Positions 54,021 to 61,792 of a stretch of DNA of 64,000 nt are shown here, piece after piece (the first letter of the stretch is position 1; every line of letters starts with the position of its first letter). The translations under genes and the position numbers were made by a program. Source of the DNA: Rhizobium acidisoli (lineage in GTDB: Bacteria; Pseudomonadota; Alphaproteobacteria; Rhizobiales; Rhizobiaceae); assembly GCF_002531755.2 (NCBI RefSeq), contig NZ_CP034998.1:558001-622000 (forward strand), read 5' to 3'. The notes under the pieces are model-generated. The model made no database searches, was not told the DNA's origin, and was given only the letters and a program-made list of their open reading frames with translations.

Positions 54021-55088
54021 ATGACCAAATCCGATATTTTGCCACCCGATCTTCGAGAAACGCTCGCTGCCGTTGGTGGACGCCTGCATCGTGGCCGAAG
54101 CGTCGAAGCTGAGCTTCGCGCCGTTTTGGCCCACATATCCGCTCTCCCGGCTGCATCGATCAGCCAAGCTGATCCGGCGATCGCGACAGCCGCAAATCTC
54201 TCTCGTTGGCGTCCTGAGCCTGCGTGGCATGACAAACTATTTTGGCCTTATCTCTCCGATAAGGAGCAGTTGTTGAGATTGCCCGATCTTCGTTACCTGT
54301 TCATATTTCATCGCGATGGGCGAATGAGGGAAGCTGCCCTCCATAGGATAACCGGGGCACTGGAGAGTCCTTTTCTGTTTGCTGCAGTCGCCATGCGTCT
54401 GAATGACTGGGCTCAGCCAGTTCGCGCTGCAGCGCTTACCTGTGCGAAACGCTGTTTCCCGCTCACGTCGGCTGACGTAATCGCCAACGCCGCGACCTCC
54501 CTGGTTCTGCACCAGGACAGTTGGGGACGATGGGGTGTTGAGCGGGAAGCGATGGAAGCGACGCTGGCAAGGCCTGATGTCGCCGAAGAGCTCGCCCGTA
54601 TCCTCTGCGAGGGACAAACCGGGGCCCTTTCTCGGGTTTTTCGTCTCGCGCTGAAGAATAGCTCGATAGATCATCATTTGCCGCTGTTGGCGGCGAACGC
54701 GAGACAACCGTGGGTCCGTGCCCTGGCGGTTCAAACCATCGCGGATATGCGTGCTGTTTGGCTCGTCGGCAGGGAGTGGCAGTGGATAGATAAGTCTATG
54801 GGACGAAGGGCGCGGGTGCCTAAATTCGACTTTCGTGATGTAAGGCTCTCATTCGACAAAGCGGGTGTCATTAGAGCTGCCGCATCAGATGCGTCGCCAA
54901 TCGTTCGGCGCGCTGCACTGACGGCGGTTATTCAGCATTGGCGCGGACGCGACGAGGCTCACGAACTTGCGTTGACGTTGAGATCTGATCCGAGCCCTTC
55001 AGTGAGAGAACGGGCTGCTTTTATCTTATCGAATATAAGTGAATCTGTAGCTCCGCATGGCGCCGTCGGGATACATCCTTCACAATAG
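54021..55088 (+). CDS. HEAT-like repeat protein of unknown function
   Basis: This is a 355-residue protein composed of paired helices. VRAAALTCAKR, WVRALAVQTIADM, ASPIVRRAALTAVIQHW and DPSPSVRERAAFILSNI are the usual HEAT/PBS-like Arg-Ala patterns, and there is no signal peptide or membrane segment. It does not match a family I recognise. Codon choice looks more AT-rich than in the neighbours, suggesting transfer. ATG 54021 is tentative because the ribosome site is weak; ATG 53997 is also in frame. Confidence 0.6.
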   Translation: MTKSDILPPDLRETLAAVGGRLHRGRSVEAELRAVLAHISALPAASISQADPAIATAANLSRWRPEPAWHDKLFWPYLSDKEQLLRLPDLRYLFIFHRDGRMREAALHRITGALESPFLFAAVAMRLNDWAQPVRAAALTCAKRCFPLTSADVIANAATSLVLHQDSWGRWGVEREAMEATLARPDVAEELARILCEGQTGALSRVFRLALKNSSIDHHLPLLAANARQPWVRALAVQTIADMRAVWLVGREWQWIDKSMGRRARVPKFDFRDVRLSFDKAGVIRAAASDASPIVRRAALTAVIQHWRGRDEAHELALTLRSDPSPSVRERAAFILSNISESVAPHGAVGIHPSQ

Positions 55089-55491
55089 ACGGGCAAAGGT
55101 TGGGCGGATACCGTTGAAAAACTTCGGCGCCCGACATTAGCTTATTTTGAGCTATGGCCTGCACCTCGCCAAATGGTGCGCGTCATTCGACCTACTGATC
55201 GCATGTGGAGTTTTCGGTGAGAGACGAGCGAGAGAAAGGGCGGTGGGACACCGATGACGTGGTAACGTTCATGTACGGAAAATACAACGGCGCACTCCTA
55301 CTGGCGTTACGGGATTTCTGGAAAGCACTTCGTTCAGCTTGGCCCGACAAGCGAAATCCTCCCCGGTCTCCCGATCGTCGAGAAGAACCCTAGGACTAAG
55401 AACCCGTTTGATGCTCAGCGGACCGGGGGCAAAGTGCACCGGCTCAAACGGCGCGCTTGTTCGAAATCACCCTTGATGCTAGAAAAGTGGT
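55089..55491. other. Gap without a convincing gene
   Basis: About 400 AT-richer bases. A 62-codon frame from a GTG at 55205 to 55393 has no ribosome site and no recognisable product; it may be a gene remnant. The right end holds the promoter region of the Met leader: TTGTTC at 55457-55462 and TAGAAA at 55480-55485, 17 bases apart, are weak candidate -35 and -10 elements. Confidence 0.4.
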
Positions 55492-55542
55492 ATGGACAAC
55501 AACGTGATCAGCACTTTCGTGATGATGATGCCGCGCTCATAG
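55492..55542 (+). CDS. Met-rich leader peptide
   Basis: Sixteen codons encode MDNNVISTFVMMMPRS, then TAG. Three consecutive Met codons (55522-55530) lie just before a hairpin and upstream of a terminator in front of a methionyl-tRNA synthetase gene. The ribosome site is weak (AAAAGTGG). A leaderless start would be consistent with the trp leader of rhizobia, where the transcript is reported to begin at the leader AUG. Inference: a ribosome starved of Met-tRNA stalls on the Met codons and favours the antiterminator. Confidence 0.75.
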   Translation: MDNNVISTFVMMMPRS

Positions 55543-55599
55543 CGTGGCGGGTTTCGTGCGTCCATAATGCACCAGCAACCGCCCTCGAGGCGGTTTTTT
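55530..55599 (+). promoter_or_regulatory. Attenuator: pause hairpin and antiterminator
   Basis: The 1:2 hairpin pairs GCCGCGCT (55530-55537) with AGCGTGGC (55541-55548), 8 bp including one G-U. It begins on the last Met codon. In the 2:3 alternative, GGC and GGTT (55546-55553, one bulged G) pair with AACCGCC (55577-55583), and GTGC (55556-55559) pairs with GCAC (55569-55572). The 2:3 pairing uses strand 2 of the first hairpin and the left arm of the terminator, so the structures exclude each other as in known amino-acid attenuators. Confidence 0.75.
55577..55599 (+). terminator. Attenuator terminator before metG
   Basis: AACCGCC (55577-55583) and GGCGGTT (55589-55595) form a 7-bp GC-rich stem with a 5-base loop, directly followed by TTTT (55596-55599). 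It lies 52 bases before the synthetase start codon and after the leader stop. Confidence 0.85.
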
Positions 55600-55650
55600 C
55601 ATGGGTCGATCCGTCTCGCCGGCAATAACAGCCTTCGAAAGGAAACACCG

Positions 55651-57216
55651 ATGAACAAGACGGACATCTATATCACCACCTCCATCCCTTATGTGAATGC
55701 CGCGCCGCATGTGGGCTTTGCCCTCGAACTCGTGCAGGCCGATGCCTATGCCCGTCATCTCAGTCTTCTCGGCCATGACGTCAGGTTCCAGTGCGGAACC
55801 GATGACAACAGCTTGAAGAATGTCAGGGCGGCGGAAGCCAGGGGACTGCAGGTGAGGGACTTCGTCAATGCCAACGCCGACAGGTTCGAGCGTCTGGGCG
55901 GCCGGCTCGATATCTCCAACCAGGAATTCGTCCGCACCTCCCGCGATGCCAGGCACGTCGCCTGTGTCCACGCCTTATGGCGGGCCTGCGCTGAAAACGG
56001 CGACCTCTATCGCAAGGCCTATGAGGGCCTCTACCGCGTCGGCTGCGAGCAATTTTACGAGCCATCGGAACTCGACGACGGGCGCTGCCCGGAACATGGG
56101 ATCGCTCTTGAGGCCGTCCGTGAGGAGAACTGGTTCTTCCGTCTCTCCCGATACGGCGGCAAGCTCCTCGAACTCATCGAGACCGGTGCGCTTCGCATCG
56201 TTCCAGCCCATCGGCGCAACGAAATCCTTGCCCTGCTGCGGCGTGGCCTGACCGACATCAGCGTGTCGCGCAGCGCCGAACGGGCGAGAGGCTGGGGCGT
56301 TCCGGTTCCCGATGGGGGTGGTCCCGATGCGGGTGACGTTGTCTATGTCTGGTTCGACGCCCTGGCGAACTATCTCACAGGCCTGGGGCACGGATCCGAT
56401 CAGGCGCTCCTGCAGCGCTATTGGAACGGCGGAGAACGCATCTACGTCGTCGGCAAGGGCATCTCCAAGTTCCACGCCATTTACTGGCCGGCCATCCTGC
56501 TGTCCGCCGGCCTGCCGCCGCCATCGTCGCTCCTCGTGCACGGCTACGTCACGGTGGACGGCAGGAAGATCGGCAAGTCGGCCGGCAACGGCATCGACCC
56601 GGAAGGCATCATCGACGCCTACGGAACGCCGGACGCGCTGAGATATTACCTGCTCCGGCATATACGCTCGGGAGACGATGGCGACTTCGCGGGCGAGCGT
56701 CTCGAAGCCGCATGGTCGGGAGAGCTCGCAGGCCAGCTCGGCAATCTCGCCAACCGAGTGCTTGCTCTTCTGTCCACATCTTTCAACGGCATCGTACCGA
56801 ACGTGCCGGATAGCGAGTTCGTTCAGCAAGCTCAACGCCTTCCGGGCAAGGTGGCGGCGGCCTTCGATGCCTACGAACTCCATGTCGGCCTCGCCGACAT
56901 TTTCGAGTTTGTTGGTGAGGCGAACCGGCGGTTTACGAAAGGTGCACCATGGGCGGATGCGAAAGCGCTGCTTGGCGATCCCGCTCCGGAGGATCGCAAA
57001 GTGACCGCCGAACGTCTTGGCGCTTGCCTGGCCGAGCAGATCTACGGCCTTGCGACCGTTGCCCGCTGCCTCCTCCCGTTCCTGCCCGGCTCGGCCGCAA
57101 CGCTGCATTCCAGGCTGGGAATACCGTCTCCCCGGCTCTATCGGGATCCCCTGATCGTGACTGGGGCCAAGGCTGCCCCGCAAGCCGTGCTCTTCCCACA
57201 AAGAGCGGCAGCTTGA
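55651..57216 (+). CDS. metG: Methionine--tRNA ligase, diverged second copy
   Basis: This is a 521-residue class I synthetase. Its HIGH-type motif is H20-V-G-F23 instead of HIGH, and the KMSKS loop is K306-I-G-K-S310. It keeps GTDDN where housekeeping enzymes have GTDEHG, the Cys-containing insert CEQFYEPSELDDGRCPEHG, ENWFFRLSRY, and the anticodon-binding C-terminus. The N-terminus (TTSIPYVNAAPHVGF) is MetRS-like throughout. Housekeeping rhizobial MetRS is expected elsewhere, so this is probably a second copy, for example a resistant form against a methionine-analogue inhibitor. The ATG follows AAAGGAAA. A Met-rich leader and terminator precede it. Confidence 0.85.
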   Translation: MNKTDIYITTSIPYVNAAPHVGFALELVQADAYARHLSLLGHDVRFQCGTDDNSLKNVRAAEARGLQVRDFVNANADRFERLGGRLDISNQEFVRTSRDARHVACVHALWRACAENGDLYRKAYEGLYRVGCEQFYEPSELDDGRCPEHGIALEAVREENWFFRLSRYGGKLLELIETGALRIVPAHRRNEILALLRRGLTDISVSRSAERARGWGVPVPDGGGPDAGDVVYVWFDALANYLTGLGHGSDQALLQRYWNGGERIYVVGKGISKFHAIYWPAILLSAGLPPPSSLLVHGYVTVDGRKIGKSAGNGIDPEGIIDAYGTPDALRYYLLRHIRSGDDGDFAGERLEAAWSGELAGQLGNLANRVLALLSTSFNGIVPNVPDSEFVQQAQRLPGKVAAAFDAYELHVGLADIFEFVGEANRRFTKGAPWADAKALLGDPAPEDRKVTAERLGACLAEQIYGLATVARCLLPFLPGSAATLHSRLGIPSPRLYRDPLIVTGAKAAPQAVLFPQRAAA

Positions 57217-57235
57217 ATCACCCCAGGGCCGGATA

Positions 57236-57264
57236 CCCTGCGCTGCAGCGACAGCAGCGCAGGG
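57236..57264 (+). terminator. Hairpin after metG
   Basis: CCCTGCGCTGC (57236-57246) and GCAGCGCAGGG (57254-57264) form a perfect 11-bp stem with a 7-base loop, 19 bases after the metG stop. Only a TTGGG follows, so termination may be partial. Confidence 0.55.
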
Positions 57265-57408
57265 TTGGGAGGGCGGTGACAAGAGAGCATTTGACGCGAT
57301 CCTGGATGTCATAAAAGTTTCATACTGAAGCAATTGCCCGGAGCGAGAAAATAATCTATTATTTCAATAGGGAAACAAGATTTCTCGGTGCAAACGAAAG
57401 GATACTGA

Positions 57409-57582
57409 TTGGATACATTTTTCTCGGATGCCATGCCCTTCGCATGCTTCATCTTGGTTTTTGCCCTGATAGTCGCGAGTGGCAAGCGCAGTTCAGCAAG
57501 CTCCGGCGATGGCGGTGGAGGCTGGTTCGACGCCTCGGACGACTGTGGCTGTGACGGCGGCGACGGAGGTGGAGGAGACTAA
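57409..57582 (+). CDS. 57-residue membrane-anchored Gly/Asp/Cys peptide
   Basis: This is a small protein starting with TTG. Residues about 9-24 form one hydrophobic segment (PFACFILVFALIVASG), followed by basic KRSS and then a tail of Gly, Asp and two Cys (GDGGGGWFDASDDCGCDGG, ending GGGGD). AAAGGA lies 7 bases before the start, an excellent ribosome site. A terminator follows 28 bases after the stop. The sequence resembles short Gly-rich tails seen on other rhizobial membrane proteins, but no function is known. Confidence 0.6.
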   Translation: MDTFFSDAMPFACFILVFALIVASGKRSSASSGDGGGGWFDASDDCGCDGGDGGGGD

Positions 57583-57609
57583 ATCAAACTGAAATCGATA
57601 GAATGCCCG

Positions 57610-57630
57610 ACCGCCTCAAGGCGGTTTTTT
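57610..57630 (+). terminator. Rho-independent terminator
   Basis: ACCGCC-TCAA-GGCGGT is followed directly by TTTTT (57626-57630). Its stem sequence is nearly the same as that of the metG attenuator terminator at 55577. It ends the small-peptide transcript. Confidence 0.85.
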
Positions 57631-57800
57631 GTTGCCCGGATTCCAGGTCATGCCGGTGCGGCATGGGAGAAGTTGCGGCTCTCTGACGGGCAGTGGGCGA
57701 ATTGACCTGCCATGCAATCAATGATTGCCACACCGAGCGCGAGTGTCTTGCCTCCATATCCAAGTCAAGGTAGTACTTGATGAGGTTCTGGGGGATCATT

Positions 57801-58946
57801 ATGGTAAAATCCGAAGCTGGCAGTCCGTATATTTACGGTATCGACGCATTGCGATTTGTGTGTGCGTTAATGGTAACGATGTTTCATCTTGGATTTGCTT
57901 CCTGGGCTTCGCCCTTATATCTCAGACCCTACGAAATGCCCGTGATTGAGAATATTGCCCAACCCGGTTGGGTTGGTGTCGAACTGTTCTTCGTCATATC
58001 AGGGCTCGTCATCATCAACTCTGCCGCTTCGGCTACCGCGATGTCGTTTCTGAAGGGGCGAATTCTGCGGCTATATCCGGCGGTATGGATATGTGGGTCA
58101 CTGACACTCCTCTTCATCGCAACGCAGGATGTTAACAGGCGGATTATCAAGAACTATCTTCGGTCGATCACGCTGTACCCCGGGGGCCCATGGATAGACG
58201 GTCAATATTGGACGTTGGCCTGCGAGATCTGTTTCTATGCCCTTGTCTTCATCCTGTGTGCGGCCGGTCAAAGGGCGAGGATGCCAGCGCTGGCGCTCGG
58301 CCTGTCGTTGGCAAGCACCGGTTTCATCGCTCTGTTGAACGCCTTTCCCGATTCAGAGGTGCTGGCGATATTCACCGATACCGCCTGGCGGGCCGTTCCC
58401 TTTTACTACGGCTGCCAATTTGCCATCGGCATCTACATCTACATCTGGCTTTTGTCTCAAACCCGCATGAGCAGGGTTTCGTGGGTGGGTTTCGTCTTCG
58501 CGCTGGCAGCGGGTGCCACTCAGATTTACATGGCAGCCGGCAGCACCAGCGAGCGAACGCTTGCCGCAGCTGGTCACTCGTTCTCGCCGTTTCCGGCAAT
58601 CGTCCTCTGGGTGGCGGGGCTGATATTCATCGCCGCGAGCGTCGCTTATGGCCGGCAGATCAGTCGCCTGCCGAAAGCCTTTCTCCAAGCGGTCAAGACC
58701 CTCGGTTCAATGACCTATCCGCTCTATCTTCTGCATTTTGCGATAGGCATTCAGCTTCTCGATTGGTTGACCGATCTGGGAATGACACCGCTGCCGGCAC
58801 TCGGTTTGGCCATTGCGATCGTCTGTCTGATGTCGCTCGTCGTGTGCAAATGGGGAGAGCCTCCCATCCGAGGCGCTTTGCGCATGGTTTTCGAGAGGCT
58901 TGGCGAATGGGCTCCTGGTTTTCAGGCAAAGGAGTCTCGGGTTTAG
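57801..58946 (+). CDS. Acyltransferase 3 family membrane protein
   Basis: This is a 381-residue integral membrane protein of the OafA/NodX-like acyltransferase family, with about ten hydrophobic segments. The N-terminal GIDALRFVCALMVTMFHLGF contains the conserved His/Arg region. WVGVELFFVISGLVI and GRILRLYPAVWIC follow, then WIDGQYWTLACEICFYALVF. Such enzymes O-acetylate surface polysaccharides. ATG 57801 follows GGGGGATC; an ATG 8 codons upstream is less likely. It converges on the aconitase gene. Confidence 0.88.
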   Translation: MVKSEAGSPYIYGIDALRFVCALMVTMFHLGFASWASPLYLRPYEMPVIENIAQPGWVGVELFFVISGLVIINSAASATAMSFLKGRILRLYPAVWICGSLTLLFIATQDVNRRIIKNYLRSITLYPGGPWIDGQYWTLACEICFYALVFILCAAGQRARMPALALGLSLASTGFIALLNAFPDSEVLAIFTDTAWRAVPFYYGCQFAIGIYIYIWLLSQTRMSRVSWVGFVFALAAGATQIYMAAGSTSERTLAAAGHSFSPFPAIVLWVAGLIFIAASVAYGRQISRLPKAFLQAVKTLGSMTYPLYLLHFAIGIQLLDWLTDLGMTPLPALGLAIAIVCLMSLVVCKWGEPPIRGALRMVFERLGEWAPGFQAKESRV

Positions 58947-59028
58947 GTGCTGCGTGCCTTGGATGTTTCGGGTTCCGCTCGCTCGTCTGCGCAGGCGGTT
59001 TTGATGCTGCTTCGGTTAGTCCAAGCTC

Positions 59029-61605
59029 TCACGCGTTCAAGCGCCGGCTGAGGATCTGCGGGATCATGCCGCCCCGGCGCAGGGTTTCGACTTCCTGCTC
59101 GGTTTCCACGGCTGCGCGACCGGCGATCAGTTGCGGCTCGCCGAGGTGCTTTTTCCAAGTGAGCCTGATTTGTCCGCGGGGAACGACAATGTCGGCCTCG
59201 ACATCAATCAGATCCAATGCGCTGACGTGGAGTGATTGATCTGCCGGCAGAACGATGGGAAGGACGCCCATCCCGATCAGGTTGGTTCGATGAATTCGCT
59301 CAAAACTTCTGGCGATCACCGCCCGCACGCCGAGCAGGGCCACGCCCTTGGCTGCCCAGTCGCGGGATGAGCCGGCGCCATAACGTTCGCCGGCGATAAT
59401 AACGACCGAACGGCCTTCGCGCCGGTAACGCTCTGCGATATCCCACAAGGCGCCCTCCTCAAGCGTTGGTGCAAAAATCGTCGTCGACGCTGCCCTGCCG
59501 TCCAGAAGCAGATTGCCGGCGGTTCGATTGTCGAAAAGTCCACGCACCATCGCTTCCCAGTTGCCGCGTCTGGCGGCATAGACGTTGAGATCATCAGGGG
59601 AGTCTCCGGCGGCAACGAGATGGCGGCCCGCATGGCTTTCCGCACCGATCTGGCCCGCGGGCGAGATGTGGTCCGTCGTCATGTCGTCGCCCAGAACGAG
59701 CAGGGGATGCGCGCTATAGGTGCCGAGCCGGTTGGTCATGCCGGCCGCGGCAAACGGCGGCCGCCTGATGTAGGTGGAGGCTTGGTCCCAGGGAAATGTC
59801 GGTGACGTCGGAGCGGCGAGTTCATGCCATGCCTTGTTTTCCGCAGCCTGGCGAAAGGCCAGGCTGAAATCCTCCGGCCGCGAGAATTCACGGACAACGG
59901 CATCGATCTCTTCGTCGGACGGAAGGAGATCGCGAAGATAGACGGCGGCGCCATCGGCTTTGCTTGCCATTTCGCGGTTCATCGGCTCGGGCGAAAATTT
60001 GCCGATCAGGGAAAGGGCAACGACGAGCGGGGGAGAGGCCAGGAAGCCGAACTGCAGGCTCGAATGGACACGACCCGGGAAGTTGCGGTTGCCGGACAGA
60101 AGAGCAGCGGCAACCGTTCCTTCGGCAATCGCCTTTTCCATGTCAGGCTGAAGCGGGCCGGAATTGCCGATACAGGTGGTGCAGCCATGCCCGACAATGC
60201 CGAAGCCGATGGCGTCGAGTTCTGCCAGGAGCCCGCTTCGCTTGAGAAACAGCTCCGCAGCCGGCGATCCCGGCGCCAGCGACGTCTTGACCCAATGGGG
60301 TGGGCGTAAACCAAGGGCGTTCGCCTTGCGGGCAATCAGACCGGCGGCGGCCAACAGCCGCTGATCCGACGTGTTCGTGCAGCTGGTGACGGCGGCGATG
60401 GCGATGGCGCCGTCCGGAATGCCGCCGGTCCCGCCCTTGAACTCCCGCCCGGATGCAAGCTCAAGTGCGCCGGCTGCCTGTTCGAGAGGCAGCTTGTCTT
60501 GCGGGCGCCGCGGCCCGGCAAGGAGAGGCCGAACCTTTGCAAGATCGAGCTCGATCAATCTGGTATAACGTGGCGCGGCCTGAGGATCGAACCAAAGCCC
60601 CATCGCTTTGGCGGCGTCTTCGACCAGTGTGCAATGCTCGTTGGTGCGGCCGGTCTGGCTGAGATAGGCGATCGTCTGCGCGTCGATCGGGAAGAAGCCG
60701 GTCGACGCTCCGTATTCCGGCGCCATATTGGCAATCACCGCCCGATCGCCGGCGGTGAGCGTCGAGACCCCCTCGCCGAAGAATTCAACGAATTCTCCGG
60801 ATATCTGATGCGACCGCAGCAGGTGGGTGACCTCGAGCGCCAGGTCGGTCGACAGAACGCCCGCAGGAAGCCGTCCCTGCAACTGCACTCCGACGACATC
60901 CGGCAGCCGGATGGCGACCGGAAATCCGAAAAACACACTTTCCGCCTCGAGCCCGCCGACACCCCAGGCAAGCACCCCGATGCCGTTGATCATCGGCGTA
61001 TGGCTGTCCGTGCCGATCAATGTGTCGGGAACGGCCCATCTCTCGCCGTCGCGCTCTTCCAGCCGGATGACTGTTGCCAACTGTTCGAGATTGATCGTGT
61101 GCATGATGCCGGTGCCTGGCGGATGGACGGTGACACCGGGCAGGGCGGCCGTTGCCCATTTCATCAGGCGGTAGCGCTCGCTGTTGCGCTCCATCTCGCG
61201 CCGCATGTTGAAGCTTCGGGCATCCGTCGACCCGTAACGGTCGACCCCGACACTATGGTCGACGGAGACGTCGACGGGCAGCACGGGTGTCAGGCGCGAC
61301 GGGTCGCCGCCGGCCTCGGCAATCGCTTCGCGCATGGCGGCAATATCGACGAGCGCAGGAACACAGGTCGTGTCGTGCATCAGCACCCGCGACGGGTGAA
61401 AGTCGATCTCGGCGTCACTGGTGCCGCTGACGAGCCAAAGCTTCAAGGCTTCGATCGCCGCGGGCAGGCGGTGAGGAGCGCGTCTTGCGATGTTCTCGAG
61501 CAAGATACGGTGGACGAAGGGCAGGCGCGGGAAATCGGGACCAAAGGCCGCGGACAAATCGACGGCGTTCACAAACCCGTCTGCCGTCGCAATCCGCAAA
61601 ACCAT
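59029..61605 (-). CDS. Diverged aconitase (AcnA type)
   Basis: This is an 858-residue aconitase-superfamily hydro-lyase. The [4Fe-4S] ligands are in TSCTNTS and GHGCTTCIGNSG. RVLMHDTTCVPALVDIAAMR, TDSHTPMINGIGVLAWGVGG and the swivel-domain GERYGAGSSRDWAAKGVALLGVRAVIARSFERIHRTNLIGMGVLP segments are intact, so it should be active. It appears to be a second aconitase next to a dehydrogenase of the isopropylmalate/isocitrate type, suggesting a dedicated hydro-lyase for another tricarboxylate or C4-C7 acid. The start at 61605 follows AGGGAGA. Confidence 0.88.
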   Translation of the reverse strand: MVLRIATADGFVNAVDLSAAFGPDFPRLPFVHRILLENIARRAPHRLPAAIEALKLWLVSGTSDAEIDFHPSRVLMHDTTCVPALVDIAAMREAIAEAGGDPSRLTPVLPVDVSVDHSVGVDRYGSTDARSFNMRREMERNSERYRLMKWATAALPGVTVHPPGTGIMHTINLEQLATVIRLEERDGERWAVPDTLIGTDSHTPMINGIGVLAWGVGGLEAESVFFGFPVAIRLPDVVGVQLQGRLPAGVLSTDLALEVTHLLRSHQISGEFVEFFGEGVSTLTAGDRAVIANMAPEYGASTGFFPIDAQTIAYLSQTGRTNEHCTLVEDAAKAMGLWFDPQAAPRYTRLIELDLAKVRPLLAGPRRPQDKLPLEQAAGALELASGREFKGGTGGIPDGAIAIAAVTSCTNTSDQRLLAAAGLIARKANALGLRPPHWVKTSLAPGSPAAELFLKRSGLLAELDAIGFGIVGHGCTTCIGNSGPLQPDMEKAIAEGTVAAALLSGNRNFPGRVHSSLQFGFLASPPLVVALSLIGKFSPEPMNREMASKADGAAVYLRDLLPSDEEIDAVVREFSRPEDFSLAFRQAAENKAWHELAAPTSPTFPWDQASTYIRRPPFAAAGMTNRLGTYSAHPLLVLGDDMTTDHISPAGQIGAESHAGRHLVAAGDSPDDLNVYAARRGNWEAMVRGLFDNRTAGNLLLDGRAASTTIFAPTLEEGALWDIAERYRREGRSVVIIAGERYGAGSSRDWAAKGVALLGVRAVIARSFERIHRTNLIGMGVLPIVLPADQSLHVSALDLIDVEADIVVPRGQIRLTWKKHLGEPQLIAGRAAVETEQEVETLRRGGMIPQILSRRLNA

Positions 61606-61638
61606 GATCAAATCTCCCTAATTTGATTTTTAACATCT

Positions 61639-61650
61639 AAAAAGCCAATA
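61639..61650. promoter_or_regulatory. Shared motif, site A (aconitase promoter)
   Basis: AAAAAGCCAATA reads on the plus strand 33 bases before the aconitase start. Identical copies lie at 61682-61693 (reverse) and 62739-62750. A and B face each other with 31 bases between. Confidence 0.75.
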
Positions 61651-61681
61651 TTTGCGGCGTGTCAATGCAATTATCTCGGCT

Positions 61682-61693
61682 TATTGGCTTTTT
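61682..61693. promoter_or_regulatory. Shared motif, site B (GntR gene promoter)
   Basis: TATTGGCTTTTT is the exact reverse complement of site A. It lies 99 bases before the GntR start. Together with site A it covers the divergent promoter. Confidence 0.75.
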
Positions 61694-61792
61694 GATCGGG
61701 AGGCTGTCCAAAATTCCCGCTCCATTGGTTCCATTCGCCGGGGGCATGCACTAGTGTGCCTCACACCGTTTCCGTCACCGGGATAGCAACAC

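Noticed and set aside
55205..55393. 62-codon open frame as a gene
   Set aside because: No ribosome site, no recognisable domain, and Arg/Pro-rich end; at most a remnant.
55400..55650. T-box riboswitch before metG
   Set aside because: No T-box consensus sequence or long specifier stem is present; the Met-codon leader peptide explains the terminator better.
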